Below are positions 53,845 through 62,910 of a stretch of DNA of 64,000 nucleotides, in pieces (the stretch's first letter is position 1; each line of letters opens with the position of its first letter). The translations under genes were made by a program, and so were the position numbers. Source of the DNA: Acidobacteriota bacterium (GTDB taxonomy: Bacteria > Acidobacteriota > Vicinamibacteria > Vicinamibacterales > UBA2999); assembly GCA_009694735.1 (NCBI GenBank), contig SHUG01000001.1:1-64000 (forward strand). The letters are read 5' to 3'. The notes under the pieces were generated by a model. The model saw only the letters and a program-made list of their open reading frames with translations, was not told where the DNA came from and made no database searches.

Positions 53845-54162
53845 CTAAACCTGGATGTCGGTGATGCGGACGCGCGTCAGGAGGCTCCGGTGGCCCTTCG
53901 TCCGACGGTACTGCTTGCGCCGCTTTTTCTTGAACACGCGGATCTTCTTGGTCTTGTCGAGTTCGCCGATGACGCCGACCACCTTGGCGCCCGACACGAA
54001 CGGGGTGCCCGCGGTCACGTCGCCCGCGTCATTGCTGACGAGGAGAACCTGGTCGAACGACACTTCGCCGCCGGCTTCACCGGCGTTGTGTCCGTCGATG
54101 GCGATAATGGCGCCCGGCTCGACACGGAACTGGCGGCCCGAGGCCTGAATGATTGCAAACAC
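53845..54162 (-). CDS. rplU: Large ribosomal subunit protein bL21
   Basis: 105 residues from GTG 54162, giving [16 protein letters not shown] as N-terminus, matching the family; the open frame upstream adds residues foreign to bL21. Later segments [34 protein letters not shown] and [18 protein letters not shown] are typical. First gene of rplU-rpmA-obgE-nadD-rsfS. The upstream ~130 bases include the repeat pair at 54237-54295 and may hold a ribosomal-protein leader, which I could not delimit. Confidence 0.95.
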   Translation of the reverse strand: MFAIIQASGRQFRVEPGAIIAIDGHNAGEAGGEVSFDQVLLVSNDAGDVTAGTPFVSGAKVVGVIGELDKTKKIRVFKKKRRKQYRRTKGHRSLLTRVRITDIQV

Positions 54163-54236
54163 GGTCAAATCTCCGATTCGGACAGCGGAACTGAATTTCC
54201 GCGCCACAGGAACTACAAAGGATACCACATGGGTTC

Positions 54237-54295
54237 GGTCCGCCTAAAGGCGGACGCTACATTGATGCCGATGTGGCGTCCTGCTTCAGCCGGAC
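54237..54295. repeat. Two REP-like units in opposite orientation (BIME-like pair)
   Basis: GTCCGCCTAAAGGCGGACGC...ATT (54239-54263) faces ATGTGGCGTCCTGCTTCAGC...GGACC (54271-54295). The two units share the consensus AATGTRGCGTCCGSCTTYAG, arranged head to head, in the gap between a lipoprotein gene's end and rplU. Confidence 0.85.
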
Positions 54296-54300
54296 CATGC

Positions 54301-55143
54301 CTACTTGAGAAGGGTCCTGGTTCCCTTTATCTTCTGTGCGCTCAACGTGTTAAGGAACGCTGGCAGCAGCCGGTCCATGAGCTCGAAATAGGACGACAGC
54401 GCCGGGGTCTGCTGGCTGGCGTTGTAGAGAATCTCTTCCCGAAACGTCTCGGTGTGCAGGGTTTCGCCCGTCCGGCCGTCGATGAAAATGAAGGTGGGGC
54501 GCAGCACGAACCCCTTGCGCTCCATGTAGGTGCGGACCGGCACGACCTGCCGGCGGCCAAACGAGTCGTAGACTTCCTGTTCGCGCTGGACGAAACCAGA
54601 GCGTTGTTGCGGCGCGAACAGCACCGAGCCGGTGACGATCAGCGGCTGCTGAAACTCCTCGCCGATGCGCTTCCAGTAGGCGACGTTCGCGAAGATGTGG
54701 TTGTAGGGCTCGAGGTCTTTCTCTTCGTTGAAGACCGGCGGCTTGCTGGGACCGGGTTCCTGCGCGGGCGCCGCCGCCTGCTGATCGGGAACCGGCGGCG
54801 TGCTCGTGCCGTCACCGCTCTGCTCGGCCACTTCGAGCAGTGGCAGCGTATCGGCGTCGATCACGCGCATGATGGCCTTGTTACGCAGCTGGCTGCGCAG
54901 CAGGCGCACCGTTTCCATGTTGGCGTCGACATCCTCGTTGGCGCCGGCAATGAAGCCGGCAATGAAGATGCGCTGGAAGGCCGAGACATCCAGCTTGGGC
55001 TGGATCGGGGTTTCAATCGGGATCTCGATGTAGCTGGTGCACGCCACGAGGGCGGCCACTAGCGCCAGGCACAGCGTTGCCTTTGCCCGGCCTCCGGCCG
55101 TGCGCCTAAAGCTGTCGACCGTCTTTCTGAGTCGCGCGGTCAT
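54301..55143 (-). CDS. Lipoprotein of unknown function
   Basis: 280 residues from ATG 55143, with AAGGAAA 3-4 bases upstream. The N-terminus is a lipoprotein signal (ATLCLALVAALVACTSYIEI; lipobox LVAC). The mature domain opens LDVSAFQRIFIAGFIAG and contains NAKIMRVID-like and YWKRIGEEFQQPLIVTGSVL segments, plus a disordered Pro/Gln-rich insertion near residue 110. The layout recalls secreted proteins that build a nucleotide-free CsgG-like fold, but no motif proves it. The TPR gene overlaps its start by 38 bases, so the two work together. Confidence 0.7.
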   Translation of the reverse strand: MTARLRKTVDSFRRTAGGRAKATLCLALVAALVACTSYIEIPIETPIQPKLDVSAFQRIFIAGFIAGANEDVDANMETVRLLRSQLRNKAIMRVIDADTLPLLEVAEQSGDGTSTPPVPDQQAAAPAQEPGPSKPPVFNEEKDLEPYNHIFANVAYWKRIGEEFQQPLIVTGSVLFAPQQRSGFVQREQEVYDSFGRRQVVPVRTYMERKGFVLRPTFIFIDGRTGETLHTETFREEILYNASQQTPALSSYFELMDRLLPAFLNTLSAQKIKGTRTLLK

Positions 55144-55468
55144 TGATTTCCTTGAACAGGTCGTAGTTCTGCCTGACGAGCGCATTGTTAGGTTCGAGCG
55201 CGAGCGCTTTCTCGTACGCCTCTCGTGCCTTTGCCAACTGACCCGCGTGCTCGTAGGCCACCGCGAGGTTGTTGAACGCTGCGGCATAAGTAGGATCGAG
55301 CTGGGCGGCGCGCTCCCAGCGGTAGATCGCTTCTTTCCACAGACCGCGCTGTGCCACCTGGATGCCGAATTCGATTTGTTCCTTGGCCTGACCCCGCTGC
55401 TCGGCCCACGCATGTGGAGCCGACGCCATGACCACGAACAGTGCCAAAACCAGAGGGCAGACAGACAT
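55106..55468 (-). CDS. Secreted TPR-repeat protein
   Basis: 120 residues with signal peptide (PLVLALFVVMASAPHAWA). Two tetratricopeptide repeats: WKEAIYRWERAAQLDPTYAA then AFNNLAVAYEHAGQLAKARE and AYEKALALEPNNALV. A periplasmic adaptor. Its 3' end overlaps the lipoprotein start, showing coupling. Such small TPR proteins usually serve assembly of envelope complexes. Confidence 0.8.
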   Translation of the reverse strand: MSVCPLVLALFVVMASAPHAWAEQRGQAKEQIEFGIQVAQRGLWKEAIYRWERAAQLDPTYAAAFNNLAVAYEHAGQLAKAREAYEKALALEPNNALVRQNYDLFKEINDRATQKDGRQL

Positions 55469-55561
55469 GGTTACTACTCCGCACTATATCGGCCTACCCC
55501 TAGGGCGGCAAGTGAGTTATCGTCGTCCTCAGGTCAGGCCGCCGTCAGCCGAGGTTTCCCC

Positions 55562-56392
55562 ATGGATACCATCAGGCTCGGCTCGTCTCGTTTCCCGCCA
55601 CTCCTGGCCGAAATACCCGATCCGCCCCGCGTGCTGTGGTTCCGCGGCGACCTCTCGATTTGTGACAAGACGGTGGTGGCGGTCGTCGGCGCCCGCAAGG
55701 CCTCGCGTGACGGCGTCGCGGCGGCCGCGGCCATTGCCAGCGATCTGGCCAGGGCAGGAATTGTTATTGCGAGCGGGCTCGCCCGTGGAATTGATTCCGC
55801 CGCTCACACCGGTGCGCTCGATGCCGGGGGCACCACCATTGCGGTGCTGGGGACAGGCATCGATCAGGTCTATCCGCCCGAGAACAAGGCGCTGTTCGAG
55901 CGCATCGCCAGCCACGGGTTGCTGATGACCGAGTTCCCTCCAGGCGCGCCGCCGCACATGGGGCACTTCCCCAGGCGCAACCGCATCATCAGCGGGCTGT
56001 CGCGCGCGGTGCTGGTCGTCGAAGCGGCCGAGAAAAGTGGTTCGTTGATCACGGCTCGGCTCGCCGCGGACCAGGGCCGCGACGTCATGGCCATGCCCGG
56101 CCTCACCGCCGGCGGTCGCAACCGAGGCGCGCACGCCTTGTTGAGGGATGGGGCAAAGCTCGTCGAGTCCGCGGTCGATATCCTGCAAGAGCTGGGAATC
56201 TCCGGCGCCGGGGCATTGGTGCGAGAAACGCCGGAAACCGTTGAATTCACAGTCGATGACATTGCCGCGGAGCTGAAGATACCGCCCGGCGATGCGCTTG
56301 CCCGGTTGCTCGAATGGGAGCTGACCGGGCAGATTCGGAGAATTGGCTCGGGCCGGTTCATTCGGACACAGATGGCCCAGGGCCGCGGATGA
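55562..56392 (+). CDS. dprA: DNA-processing protein DprA
   Basis: 276 residues from ATG 55562, GAGG about 9 bases upstream. Rossmann-like DprA core: VVAVVGARKASRDGVAAAAA, GIVIASGLARGIDSAAHTGA, TIAVLGTGIDQVYPPENKAL, and FPRRNRIISGLSRAVLVVEA. A C-terminal winged-helix-like part (VDDIAAELKIPPGDALARLL) follows, and the N-terminal SAM-like domain found in many DprA proteins is short or absent. DprA loads RecA on incoming single-stranded DNA. The dprA-topA order is common in bacteria. Confidence 0.93.
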   Translation: MDTIRLGSSRFPPLLAEIPDPPRVLWFRGDLSICDKTVVAVVGARKASRDGVAAAAAIASDLARAGIVIASGLARGIDSAAHTGALDAGGTTIAVLGTGIDQVYPPENKALFERIASHGLLMTEFPPGAPPHMGHFPRRNRIISGLSRAVLVVEAAEKSGSLITARLAADQGRDVMAMPGLTAGGRNRGAHALLRDGAKLVESAVDILQELGISGAGALVRETPETVEFTVDDIAAELKIPPGDALARLLEWELTGQIRRIGSGRFIRTQMAQGRG

Positions 56393-56483
56393 GTCAGGGC
56401 CGCGGATGACACAGATGACGCAGAAATCTTGTCGAAAAATTGGGCCGTGCTAACGTTAGGCCTTTCCAGAACCCAAAAAGTCG

Positions 56484-59189
56484 ATGCCGATACCGCTAGT
56501 TATTGTTGAGTCGCCCGCCAAGGCCCGGACGCTTGCTCGCTTTCTCGGGAAGAAGTACCGGGTGGAGGCCAGTTACGGCCACATCCGGGATCTACCTGAG
56601 TCCGCGGCCGAGGTTCCGGCTGAAATCAAGGGCAAATCCTGGGGCCGGCTCGGCATCGACACCGACGGTGACTTCACGCCGTACTACGTGGTGCCCGGCG
56701 ACAAGAAGAAGAACGTCACGGCGCTCAAGGCCGCGATGAAGGACGCGTCGGAACTGATTCTGGCGACCGACCCCGACCGCGAAGGCGAGGCGATCAGCTG
56801 GCACTTGAAAGAGTTGCTGAAACCCAAGGTCAAGGTTCGCCGCATTGTTTTTCACGAGATCACGGAAGAAGCCGTGAAGGCGGCGTTGGCCGAACAACAC
56901 GACGTAGACGAGAACCTGGTCCGCGCGCAAGAGAGCCGTCGCATTCTCGATCGGCTCTACGGCTACACGCTGTCGCCAGTGTTGTGGAAAAAAGTGCAGA
57001 CCGGCCTCAGCGCCGGCCGCGTGCAGAGCGTGGCGGTGCGCGTGATCGTCGAGCGCGAAGAGGAACGCCTGGCTTTCCGCACTGCGAGCTATTGGGATCT
57101 CGAGGCCAAGCTGCGCGGCGGCGCGATCGAGTTCCCCGCGACGCTCGCCAAGATTGGCGGCCAGCGCGTGGCCACCGGCAAGGACTTCGACAGCAAGGGT
57201 GTGCTCGAATCGAGCACGGTCAAGTTGCTGGACGAAACCGACGCGCGGGGCCTGCGCGAAACGCTGATGCGCAAGTTGCCGTGGTCGGTGACCAGCGTTG
57301 AAGAGAAGCCGTACAGCCAACGGCCGGCGCCGCCGTTCACCACCTCCACCCTGCAGCAGGAAGCGAACCGCAAGCTCGGGTTCTCGTCCGAGCGCACCAT
57401 GCAGATCGCGCAGCGGCTGTTCCAGGGCATGGACCTTGGCGGCGGCGATCTCGAGGGCTTGATTTCGTATCACCGAACCGACTCGACGACGCTGAGCAAC
57501 AAGGCGCTGGTCGAAGCACAGCACGCGGTGGTGGAGCTGTACGGCGCCGACTATCACAAGGGTCCGCGTCAGTACCAGACCAAGGTGCGCAACGCGCAGG
57601 AAGCGCACGAGGCGATTCGCCCCACCGACTTCCGCCGCACCCCCGCGTCGCTCGAGCGCGCGCTCGAAAGCGACGAGATGCGGATCTATGACCTGGTCTG
57701 GAAGCGCGCCGTCGCCTCGCAGATGGCCGACGCCAAGCTGTTGCGCACGTCGGTGGAGATCACCGGCGAGACCAGCAACGGCGTGCCCGCCACCTTCAAC
57801 GCCAGCGGCAAGGCGATTGAGTTCGCCGGCTACCTCCGCGCCTATGTCGAAGGCTCCGACGATCCGTCGGCCGAGCTGCTCGAGCAAGACACCGTGCTGC
57901 CGAAGCTGTCGGTCGGCGATCAGGTGTGGTCGCCCGACAAGCTGGAGCAGGATCTGATCCTCCTGGCGCTCGATGCGAAGGGCCACCAGACCTCGCCGCC
58001 CGCTCGTTATACCGAAGCGTCGCTGGTGAAGAAGCTCGAAGAAGAAGGCATTGGCCGTCCGTCGACGTACGCGCCGACCGTGGCCACCATTCAGCGTCGC
58101 GGCTACATCTCGCACCAGGGTAAGGCGCTCGTGCCCAGCTTCACGGCGTTTGCCGTCACGCGGCTGCTGCGTAATCACTTCGCCGACTACGTTGACCTCG
58201 CGTTCACCGCCGAGATGGAAGAGATTCTCGATAAGATCTCGAACGGCGAGAAGGACTGGCTCGAGTTCCTCGCCGAGTTCTATCGCGGCGATGGCAAGCA
58301 CCCCGGCCTCGAACACCTGGTCGAGGACAAGGGCCAGGCGATTGAATACCCGATCATCGAGCTCGGCATCGATCCCGAAAGCAACCTGCCGATTCGGGTG
58401 CGCATTGGCCGCTACGGCCCGTTCCTGCAGATGGGATCGCAGGCCGACAACGGTCCGCGCGCGTCGCTGCCGGAAGAACTGGCGCCGGCCGACCTGACAC
58501 TTGAGAAAGCGATCGCGCTGCTCAAGGCCAAGGCGCAAGGACCGAAGTCGCTCGGCGTTGATCCAGTGAGCGGCCAGCACGTTTACATCATGCACGGCCG
58601 CTTCGGTGCCTACGTCCAACTGGGTGAAACACCGGAAGACCGCGAGATCAAGCCGCGCCGCGCGTCGCTTGGCCGCGATCACACCGAAGAGACCGTCACC
58701 ATCGACGTGGCGCTCAAGCTGCTGTCGCTACCGCGCGAACTGGGCATCGGCGAAGACGGCGAAGCGATCCTGTCCAACGTCGGCCGCTTCGGCCCGTACG
58801 TGAAGCAGGGCACCGAGTTCCGCTCCCTCGAAGAGACCGACGATGTCTATACGATTGCGCTGGCGCGCGCGAAAGAACTGCTCGCGCAGCCGAAGAAGTC
58901 GAGCCGGCGCACGCGCGCCGAACCGAAAGAACTCAAGGCGCTCGGCAAGCACCCGACCAGCGGCGAGAACGTCCGCATTCTCGACGGCCGTTACGGACCC
59001 TACGTGACCGACGGCACCACCAACGCCTCCGTGCCGAAGGGCACGCAGGTCGAAGCGGTGACGATGGCCGCGGCGGTCGAGTTGCTGAACGCGCGCGAAG
59101 GCATGTCGAAGTCGAAGACGCCGGCCCGCGGCCGCAAGGCGGCAAAGGCGCCAGCGAAGAAGAAGACCGCAGCGAAGAAGGCGAAGTAA
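56484..59189 (+). CDS. topA: DNA topoisomerase I (type IA)
   Basis: 901 residues. Toprim: LVIVESPAKARTLARFLGKK and ILATDPDREGEAISWHLKE. Active-site Tyr near residue 329 in ISYHRTDSTTLS, where the usual Met after Tyr is His. Other core segments: GRVQSVAVRVIVEREEE and EEGIGRPSTYAPTVATIQ. The C-terminus has three GRYGPYV/GRFGAYV-type repeats instead of zinc fingers, ending in a Lys/Ala-rich tail. It relaxes negative supercoils. It follows dprA after 91 bases, which include a CTGTG-family motif at 56398-56425. Confidence 0.96.
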   Translation: MPIPLVIVESPAKARTLARFLGKKYRVEASYGHIRDLPESAAEVPAEIKGKSWGRLGIDTDGDFTPYYVVPGDKKKNVTALKAAMKDASELILATDPDREGEAISWHLKELLKPKVKVRRIVFHEITEEAVKAALAEQHDVDENLVRAQESRRILDRLYGYTLSPVLWKKVQTGLSAGRVQSVAVRVIVEREEERLAFRTASYWDLEAKLRGGAIEFPATLAKIGGQRVATGKDFDSKGVLESSTVKLLDETDARGLRETLMRKLPWSVTSVEEKPYSQRPAPPFTTSTLQQEANRKLGFSSERTMQIAQRLFQGMDLGGGDLEGLISYHRTDSTTLSNKALVEAQHAVVELYGADYHKGPRQYQTKVRNAQEAHEAIRPTDFRRTPASLERALESDEMRIYDLVWKRAVASQMADAKLLRTSVEITGETSNGVPATFNASGKAIEFAGYLRAYVEGSDDPSAELLEQDTVLPKLSVGDQVWSPDKLEQDLILLALDAKGHQTSPPARYTEASLVKKLEEEGIGRPSTYAPTVATIQRRGYISHQGKALVPSFTAFAVTRLLRNHFADYVDLAFTAEMEEILDKISNGEKDWLEFLAEFYRGDGKHPGLEHLVEDKGQAIEYPIIELGIDPESNLPIRVRIGRYGPFLQMGSQADNGPRASLPEELAPADLTLEKAIALLKAKAQGPKSLGVDPVSGQHVYIMHGRFGAYVQLGETPEDREIKPRRASLGRDHTEETVTIDVALKLLSLPRELGIGEDGEAILSNVGRFGPYVKQGTEFRSLEETDDVYTIALARAKELLAQPKKSSRRTRAEPKELKALGKHPTSGENVRILDGRYGPYVTDGTTNASVPKGTQVEAVTMAAAVELLNAREGMSKSKTPARGRKAAKAPAKKKTAAKKAK

Positions 59190-59224
59190 GCGAGTTAGCC
59201 GCTTTCTTGGCGCCTGACTCTCGG

Positions 59225-59281
59225 AATGTGGCGTCCGGCTTCTTGACCACCGTAGCCTTGGCGAAGGTGGTTAGCCGGACC
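59225..59281. repeat. REP-like element, long form
   Basis: AATGTGGCGTCCGGCTTC...TTAGCCGGACC with inner unit CCACCGTAGCCTTGGCGAAG, between convergent topA and Uma2 genes; it touches the latter's stop. Best-preserved long copy: outer arms GTCCGGCT/AGCCGGAC, inner arms CCACC/GGTGG. Confidence 0.85.
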
Positions 59282-59859
59282 TACTTTGCAAACAGGCGTT
59301 CCAGCGACAGCTCCCACCCCGGCAGCAGCGGCGTCGTTAGCGTGCTGGCATCCTTGGCTGCGAGTGTCATCGCCACGGGAAACGATCCATCGCCGGCCCG
59401 GCGATAGACCGCGATGCTCTGGCGGTCGGGATCAACAATCCAATATTCACGCACCCCTTCGCGGTCGAAGAGCTGCCGCTTGATCGTCAGGTCACGCTTG
59501 CGGGTGCTGGGTGAGAGCACTTCAACCACAATTCCCGGGGCACCGTGAACATGCTTCGCCGTCAGAATGTCCCGCTGATCGCCAAGCGCGACCAGAACAT
59601 CTGGCTCAACGACGTCGTGCGGAGTGAGAATTACGTCGAGAGGCGCGGCGAAGGCCTCGCCCTGGTCCGGGTGGGCTTCGAGGTGAGCGCCAATGGAGAC
59701 GGCCAGCCGCCACACGAGGCGCTGGTGGGGTACCAACGGCGAGGGCGTCACAAACAGCTCCCCGTCGATGAGCTCGCGCCGCACACCGTCCTCGTCTGGA
59801 AACATCGCGACCAGATCGTCGTAGGTGAGCTTGGGTGTGGAACGAACCGCGTCAGGCAT
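59281..59859 (-). CDS. Uma2-family (DUF820) putative endonuclease
   Basis: 192 residues from ATG 59859, preceded by GGAGGGGAGAG. PD-(D/E)xK-like layout: YDDLVAMFPDEDGVRRELID with the first Glu, VVEPDVLVALGDQRDI with Asp, IVVEVLSPSTRKRDLTIKRQ with Glu and Lys, then YWIVDPDRQSIAVYRR. The family is abundant in cyanobacteria and other environmental bacteria and is thought to hold nucleases, but its function is not settled. A stand-alone gene between topA and a MATE exporter. The 200-base gap upstream of it holds no supported gene. Confidence 0.85.
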   Translation of the reverse strand: MPDAVRSTPKLTYDDLVAMFPDEDGVRRELIDGELFVTPSPLVPHQRLVWRLAVSIGAHLEAHPDQGEAFAAPLDVILTPHDVVEPDVLVALGDQRDILTAKHVHGAPGIVVEVLSPSTRKRDLTIKRQLFDREGVREYWIVDPDRQSIAVYRRAGDGSFPVAMTLAAKDASTLTTPLLPGWELSLERLFAK

Positions 59860-60059
59860 CGCGTCTCTCCCCTCCATTCGGCCATCCTACCATCGTCGTG
59901 CGACATGCCATTTGTTCCTGCGAACGGTGTGCCGCTGGAGTTTCGGCCTGATCTCGGTAAAGTGGGTCATCGAGATCGCAGAATCTGCGTCATCGGCCGC
60001 GCAGGCATTGCGAAAGTTCTGACACCTCCGTTCAGTGTGCGAGACTCGTTGGTCGTGTC

Positions 60060-61445
60060 ATGAAGCGCTACTGGTCTCTCGTCCGTGAAGCGGTTCGCGG
60101 CTCTGACCGTGACTATACGGCGGGCCCAGTCGGGTCCGCCCTCGTCCTGCTGTCGGTGCCCATGGTGCTCGAAATGGCCATGGAGTCGCTGTTCGCGGTG
60201 GTCGACGTGTTCTTCGTCTCGCGCGTGAGCGCCGACGCGGTGGCCACGATCGGCGTCACCGAGTCGATGTTGACCATCGTCTACACGGTGGCGCTGGGCC
60301 TGGGCATTGGCGCGACGGCGGTCGTGGCCCGGCGGATCGGCGAAAAGGATGACGATGGGGCGGCGCAGGCGGCGGCGCAGGCGATCGCGCTTGGCCTGAT
60401 CATCTCGACGGTAATCGGCGTGGCGGGGTGGTTCAACGCCGAGCGGCTGCTGCGGCTGATGGGCGCCACGCCGTCGATGATCGAATCGTCGCTCGGTTAC
60501 GCGCAGGTGATGTTTGCCGGCAACGCCACGGTGACGCTGCTGTTCCTGAACAACGCGATCTTCCGCGGCGCCGGCGACCCGGCCATCGCCATGCGGGTGC
60601 TGGGGATTGGCAACGCCATCAACATGGTGGTCGATCCGATCCTGATCTTCGGCCTCGGCCCGTTTCCCGAACTGGGCGTGACCGGCGCCGCCATCGCCAC
60701 CAACACCGGGCGTGGCATCGCCGTGGCCATTCAGTTCTGGACGCTGGCGTCGGGCAAGAGCCGCATTCACATCACGCGGCGGCACCTCGAGCTGGTGCCG
60801 GCGGTGATGTGGAACGTCTGTCGCCTGAGCGGATCTGGCTTCCTGCAGATTCTCATCGATACCAGCAGCTACATTGGCCTGGTGCGGGTGATCGCCACCT
60901 TCGGCAGCGACGCGCTGGCCGGCTACACGATTGCGATTCGGCTTGTGCTTTTCGCAATCATGCCGGCGTGGGGGCTGAGCAACGCGGCGGCGACCATGGT
61001 GGGGCAGGCGCTTGGGGCCGGCAAGCCCGATCGCGCGGAGCAGGCAGTGTGGACGGCGGCCAAGTACAACGCGATCGTGTTGGGCGCGGTCGGCGCGCTG
61101 TTCGTGGTGTTTGCGCCGCAGATCGTGGCGATTTTCACCGCCGATGCCGCGGTGGCTCCCAACGCCGTTGACTGCCTCCGCATTGTCAGCGCCGGCTTTG
61201 TATTCTTTGCCTACGGGCTGGTGTTCACGCAGTCGTTCAATGGCGCGGGCGACACGTGGACGCCCACCTGGATCAACCTCGGTTGCTTCTGGGCGTGGCA
61301 GATTCCGCTGGCCTGGCTACTGGCGATCAAGCTGGGGATGGGGCCGCGCGGCGTCTACATCGCGATGACGGTGGCGTTCTCGACGCTGGCCGTGGTCAGC
61401 GGCATCATCTTTCGCAAGGGCTGGTGGAAGGCGCGCACGGTCTAA
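60060..61445 (+). CDS. MATE-family efflux transporter
   Basis: 461 residues with twelve membrane helices in two halves. Typical segments: SVPMVLEMAMESLFAVVDVF, FVSRVSADAVATIGVTESML, NNAIFRGAGDPAIAMRVLGI in the first half and ATMVGQALGAGKPDRAEQAV and VFTQSFNGAGDTWTPTWINL in the second. MATE proteins export cationic drugs or metabolites in exchange for Na+ or H+. The substrate cannot be read from sequence. It is followed after 18 bases by trmFO. Confidence 0.92.
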   Translation: MKRYWSLVREAVRGSDRDYTAGPVGSALVLLSVPMVLEMAMESLFAVVDVFFVSRVSADAVATIGVTESMLTIVYTVALGLGIGATAVVARRIGEKDDDGAAQAAAQAIALGLIISTVIGVAGWFNAERLLRLMGATPSMIESSLGYAQVMFAGNATVTLLFLNNAIFRGAGDPAIAMRVLGIGNAINMVVDPILIFGLGPFPELGVTGAAIATNTGRGIAVAIQFWTLASGKSRIHITRRHLELVPAVMWNVCRLSGSGFLQILIDTSSYIGLVRVIATFGSDALAGYTIAIRLVLFAIMPAWGLSNAAATMVGQALGAGKPDRAEQAVWTAAKYNAIVLGAVGALFVVFAPQIVAIFTADAAVAPNAVDCLRIVSAGFVFFAYGLVFTQSFNGAGDTWTPTWINLGCFWAWQIPLAWLLAIKLGMGPRGVYIAMTVAFSTLAVVSGIIFRKGWWKARTV

Positions 61446-61463
61446 CGGCGGTATCCTGTGTGC

Positions 61464-62807
61464 GTGATTCACATCATCGGCGGCGGCCTGGCTGGTTGCG
61501 AAGCGGCCTGGCAGGCCGCTGAGACCGGCGCCGACGTCACCATTCACGAGATGCGGCCGGTGCGGCCGACGGCCGTGCACCAGACCGACGGGCTCGCCGA
61601 GTTGGTCTGCAGCAATTCCTTCCGCGCCGACAAGGTCGACAACGCGGTGGGGCTGATCAAAGAAGAAATGCGTCGGCTCGGCTCTCTCGTCATGCGAGCA
61701 GCCGATGCCACGCGCGTGCCGGCGGGCGCGGCGTTGGCGGTGGATCGTCATGCCTTCTCCAAGGCCATGACCAATGCCGTGCAGGCGCATCCGCGCATCC
61801 GCGTCGATCGTGAGGAAGTCGTGAAGGTGCCGGGCACCGAATGGTCGCCGGTGATTATCGCCACCGGCCCGCTGACCTCCGAGGCGTTGTCGCAGGACAT
61901 CCAGGCGATGGTCGGCGAGGAGCACCTGTCGTTCTACGACGCGATCAGCCCGATCGTGCTGGCCGAATCGATCGACATGTCCAAGGTCTTTCGTGCCTCG
62001 CGGTGGGGCCGCAACGTGTGGAGTGCCGACCCCGGTGAGGCACTCGAGACGACCGCGGAAGGCGACTACCTGAACTGTCCGATGAGCAAGGCGGAGTACG
62101 ACGCGTTCCATGCGGCGCTGGTCTCGGCCGAGTCGGCCACCGTCCACGACTTCGATAACACAAAATTCTTTGAGGGTTGCCTGCCGATCGAAGTGATGGC
62201 GCACCGCGGCGAGGGCACGCTGCGGTTTGGGCCCATGAAGCCGGTCGGCCTCAAGGATCCGCGCACCGGCCAATTGCCCTACGCGGTCGTCCAATTGCGC
62301 CAGGACACCCTGGCCGGCGATCACTACAGCCTCGTCGGCTTCCAGACCCAGATCAAGTGGGGCGATCAATCGCGCTTGCTCAAGCTGATCCCAGGGCTCG
62401 AGAATGCCGAGTTCGTCCGCTTCGGCATGGTCCACCGCAACACCTACATCCGCGGTCCCAAGGTGTTATTGCCAACGTGGCAGACGCGCGATCGCGCCGA
62501 TCTGTTCTTCGCCGGACAGGTGTCGGGGGTCGAGGGCTACGTCGAATCTGCCGCGTCGGGCCTGGTCGCCGGCCGCAATGCCGCCGCTCTCGCGCGCGGC
62601 GAAACGCCACAAGCGCCACCGCGAACGACGGCGATCGGGTCGCTGGCGTATTACGTGTCGCACGCGGATCCGAAGACGTATCAGCCTACCAACATCACGC
62701 ACGGCATCATGCCGCCGCTCGACAATCCGCCGCGCGACAAGATGAAGAAGAAGCTGATGATTGCCGAGCGCGCGCTGGCTGACCTCAACAGGTGGCTTGA
62801 GGCGTGA
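61464..62807 (+). CDS. trmFO: Methylenetetrahydrofolate-tRNA-(uracil-5-)-methyltransferase
   Basis: 447 residues from GTG 61464, so that FAD-binding IHIIGGGLAGCEAAWQAAET follows at once; GTG 61458 is an alternative. Other TrmFO segments: IHEMRPVRPTAVHQTDGLAE, LVCSNSFRADKVDNAVGLIK, YLNCPMSKAEYDAF, FFEGCLPIEVMAHRGEGTLR and FAGQVSGVEGYVESAASGLV. The enzyme makes ribothymidine at tRNA position 54 with folate and FAD. Pairing with xerC downstream is an old arrangement also seen in Firmicutes. Confidence 0.96.
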   Translation: MIHIIGGGLAGCEAAWQAAETGADVTIHEMRPVRPTAVHQTDGLAELVCSNSFRADKVDNAVGLIKEEMRRLGSLVMRAADATRVPAGAALAVDRHAFSKAMTNAVQAHPRIRVDREEVVKVPGTEWSPVIIATGPLTSEALSQDIQAMVGEEHLSFYDAISPIVLAESIDMSKVFRASRWGRNVWSADPGEALETTAEGDYLNCPMSKAEYDAFHAALVSAESATVHDFDNTKFFEGCLPIEVMAHRGEGTLRFGPMKPVGLKDPRTGQLPYAVVQLRQDTLAGDHYSLVGFQTQIKWGDQSRLLKLIPGLENAEFVRFGMVHRNTYIRGPKVLLPTWQTRDRADLFFAGQVSGVEGYVESAASGLVAGRNAAALARGETPQAPPRTTAIGSLAYYVSHADPKTYQPTNITHGIMPPLDNPPRDKMKKKLMIAERALADLNRWLEA

Positions 62808-62818
62808 GGCTTGCCTGC

Positions 62819-62895
62819 CCGCCGAAGCCTTGGCGTAGGTGGGGGGCTTGAGGCTTGGGAGAATCTGTGACTAATCTGTGTCTAATCCGTGGCTG
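62819..62895. repeat. Both dispersed repeat families side by side
   Basis: CCGCCGAAGCCTTGGCGTAG and GTGG (62819-62842) is an inner unit of the REP-like family; AATCTGTGACTAATCTGTGT and CTAATCCGTGGC (62863-62894) is the CTGTG family. They fill the gap between trmFO and xerC. Confidence 0.7.
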
Positions 62896-62910
62896 CATTT
62901 TCGGTGGCCC

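Noticed and set aside
56592..58682. 696-codon open frame antisense to topA
   Set aside because: Same reason; all topA motifs are present on the plus strand.
59905..60063. Possible 52-codon ORF before the MATE gene
   Set aside because: No ribosome site, Arg-rich composition and no recognisable motif; it overlaps the MATE start. Treated as non-coding.
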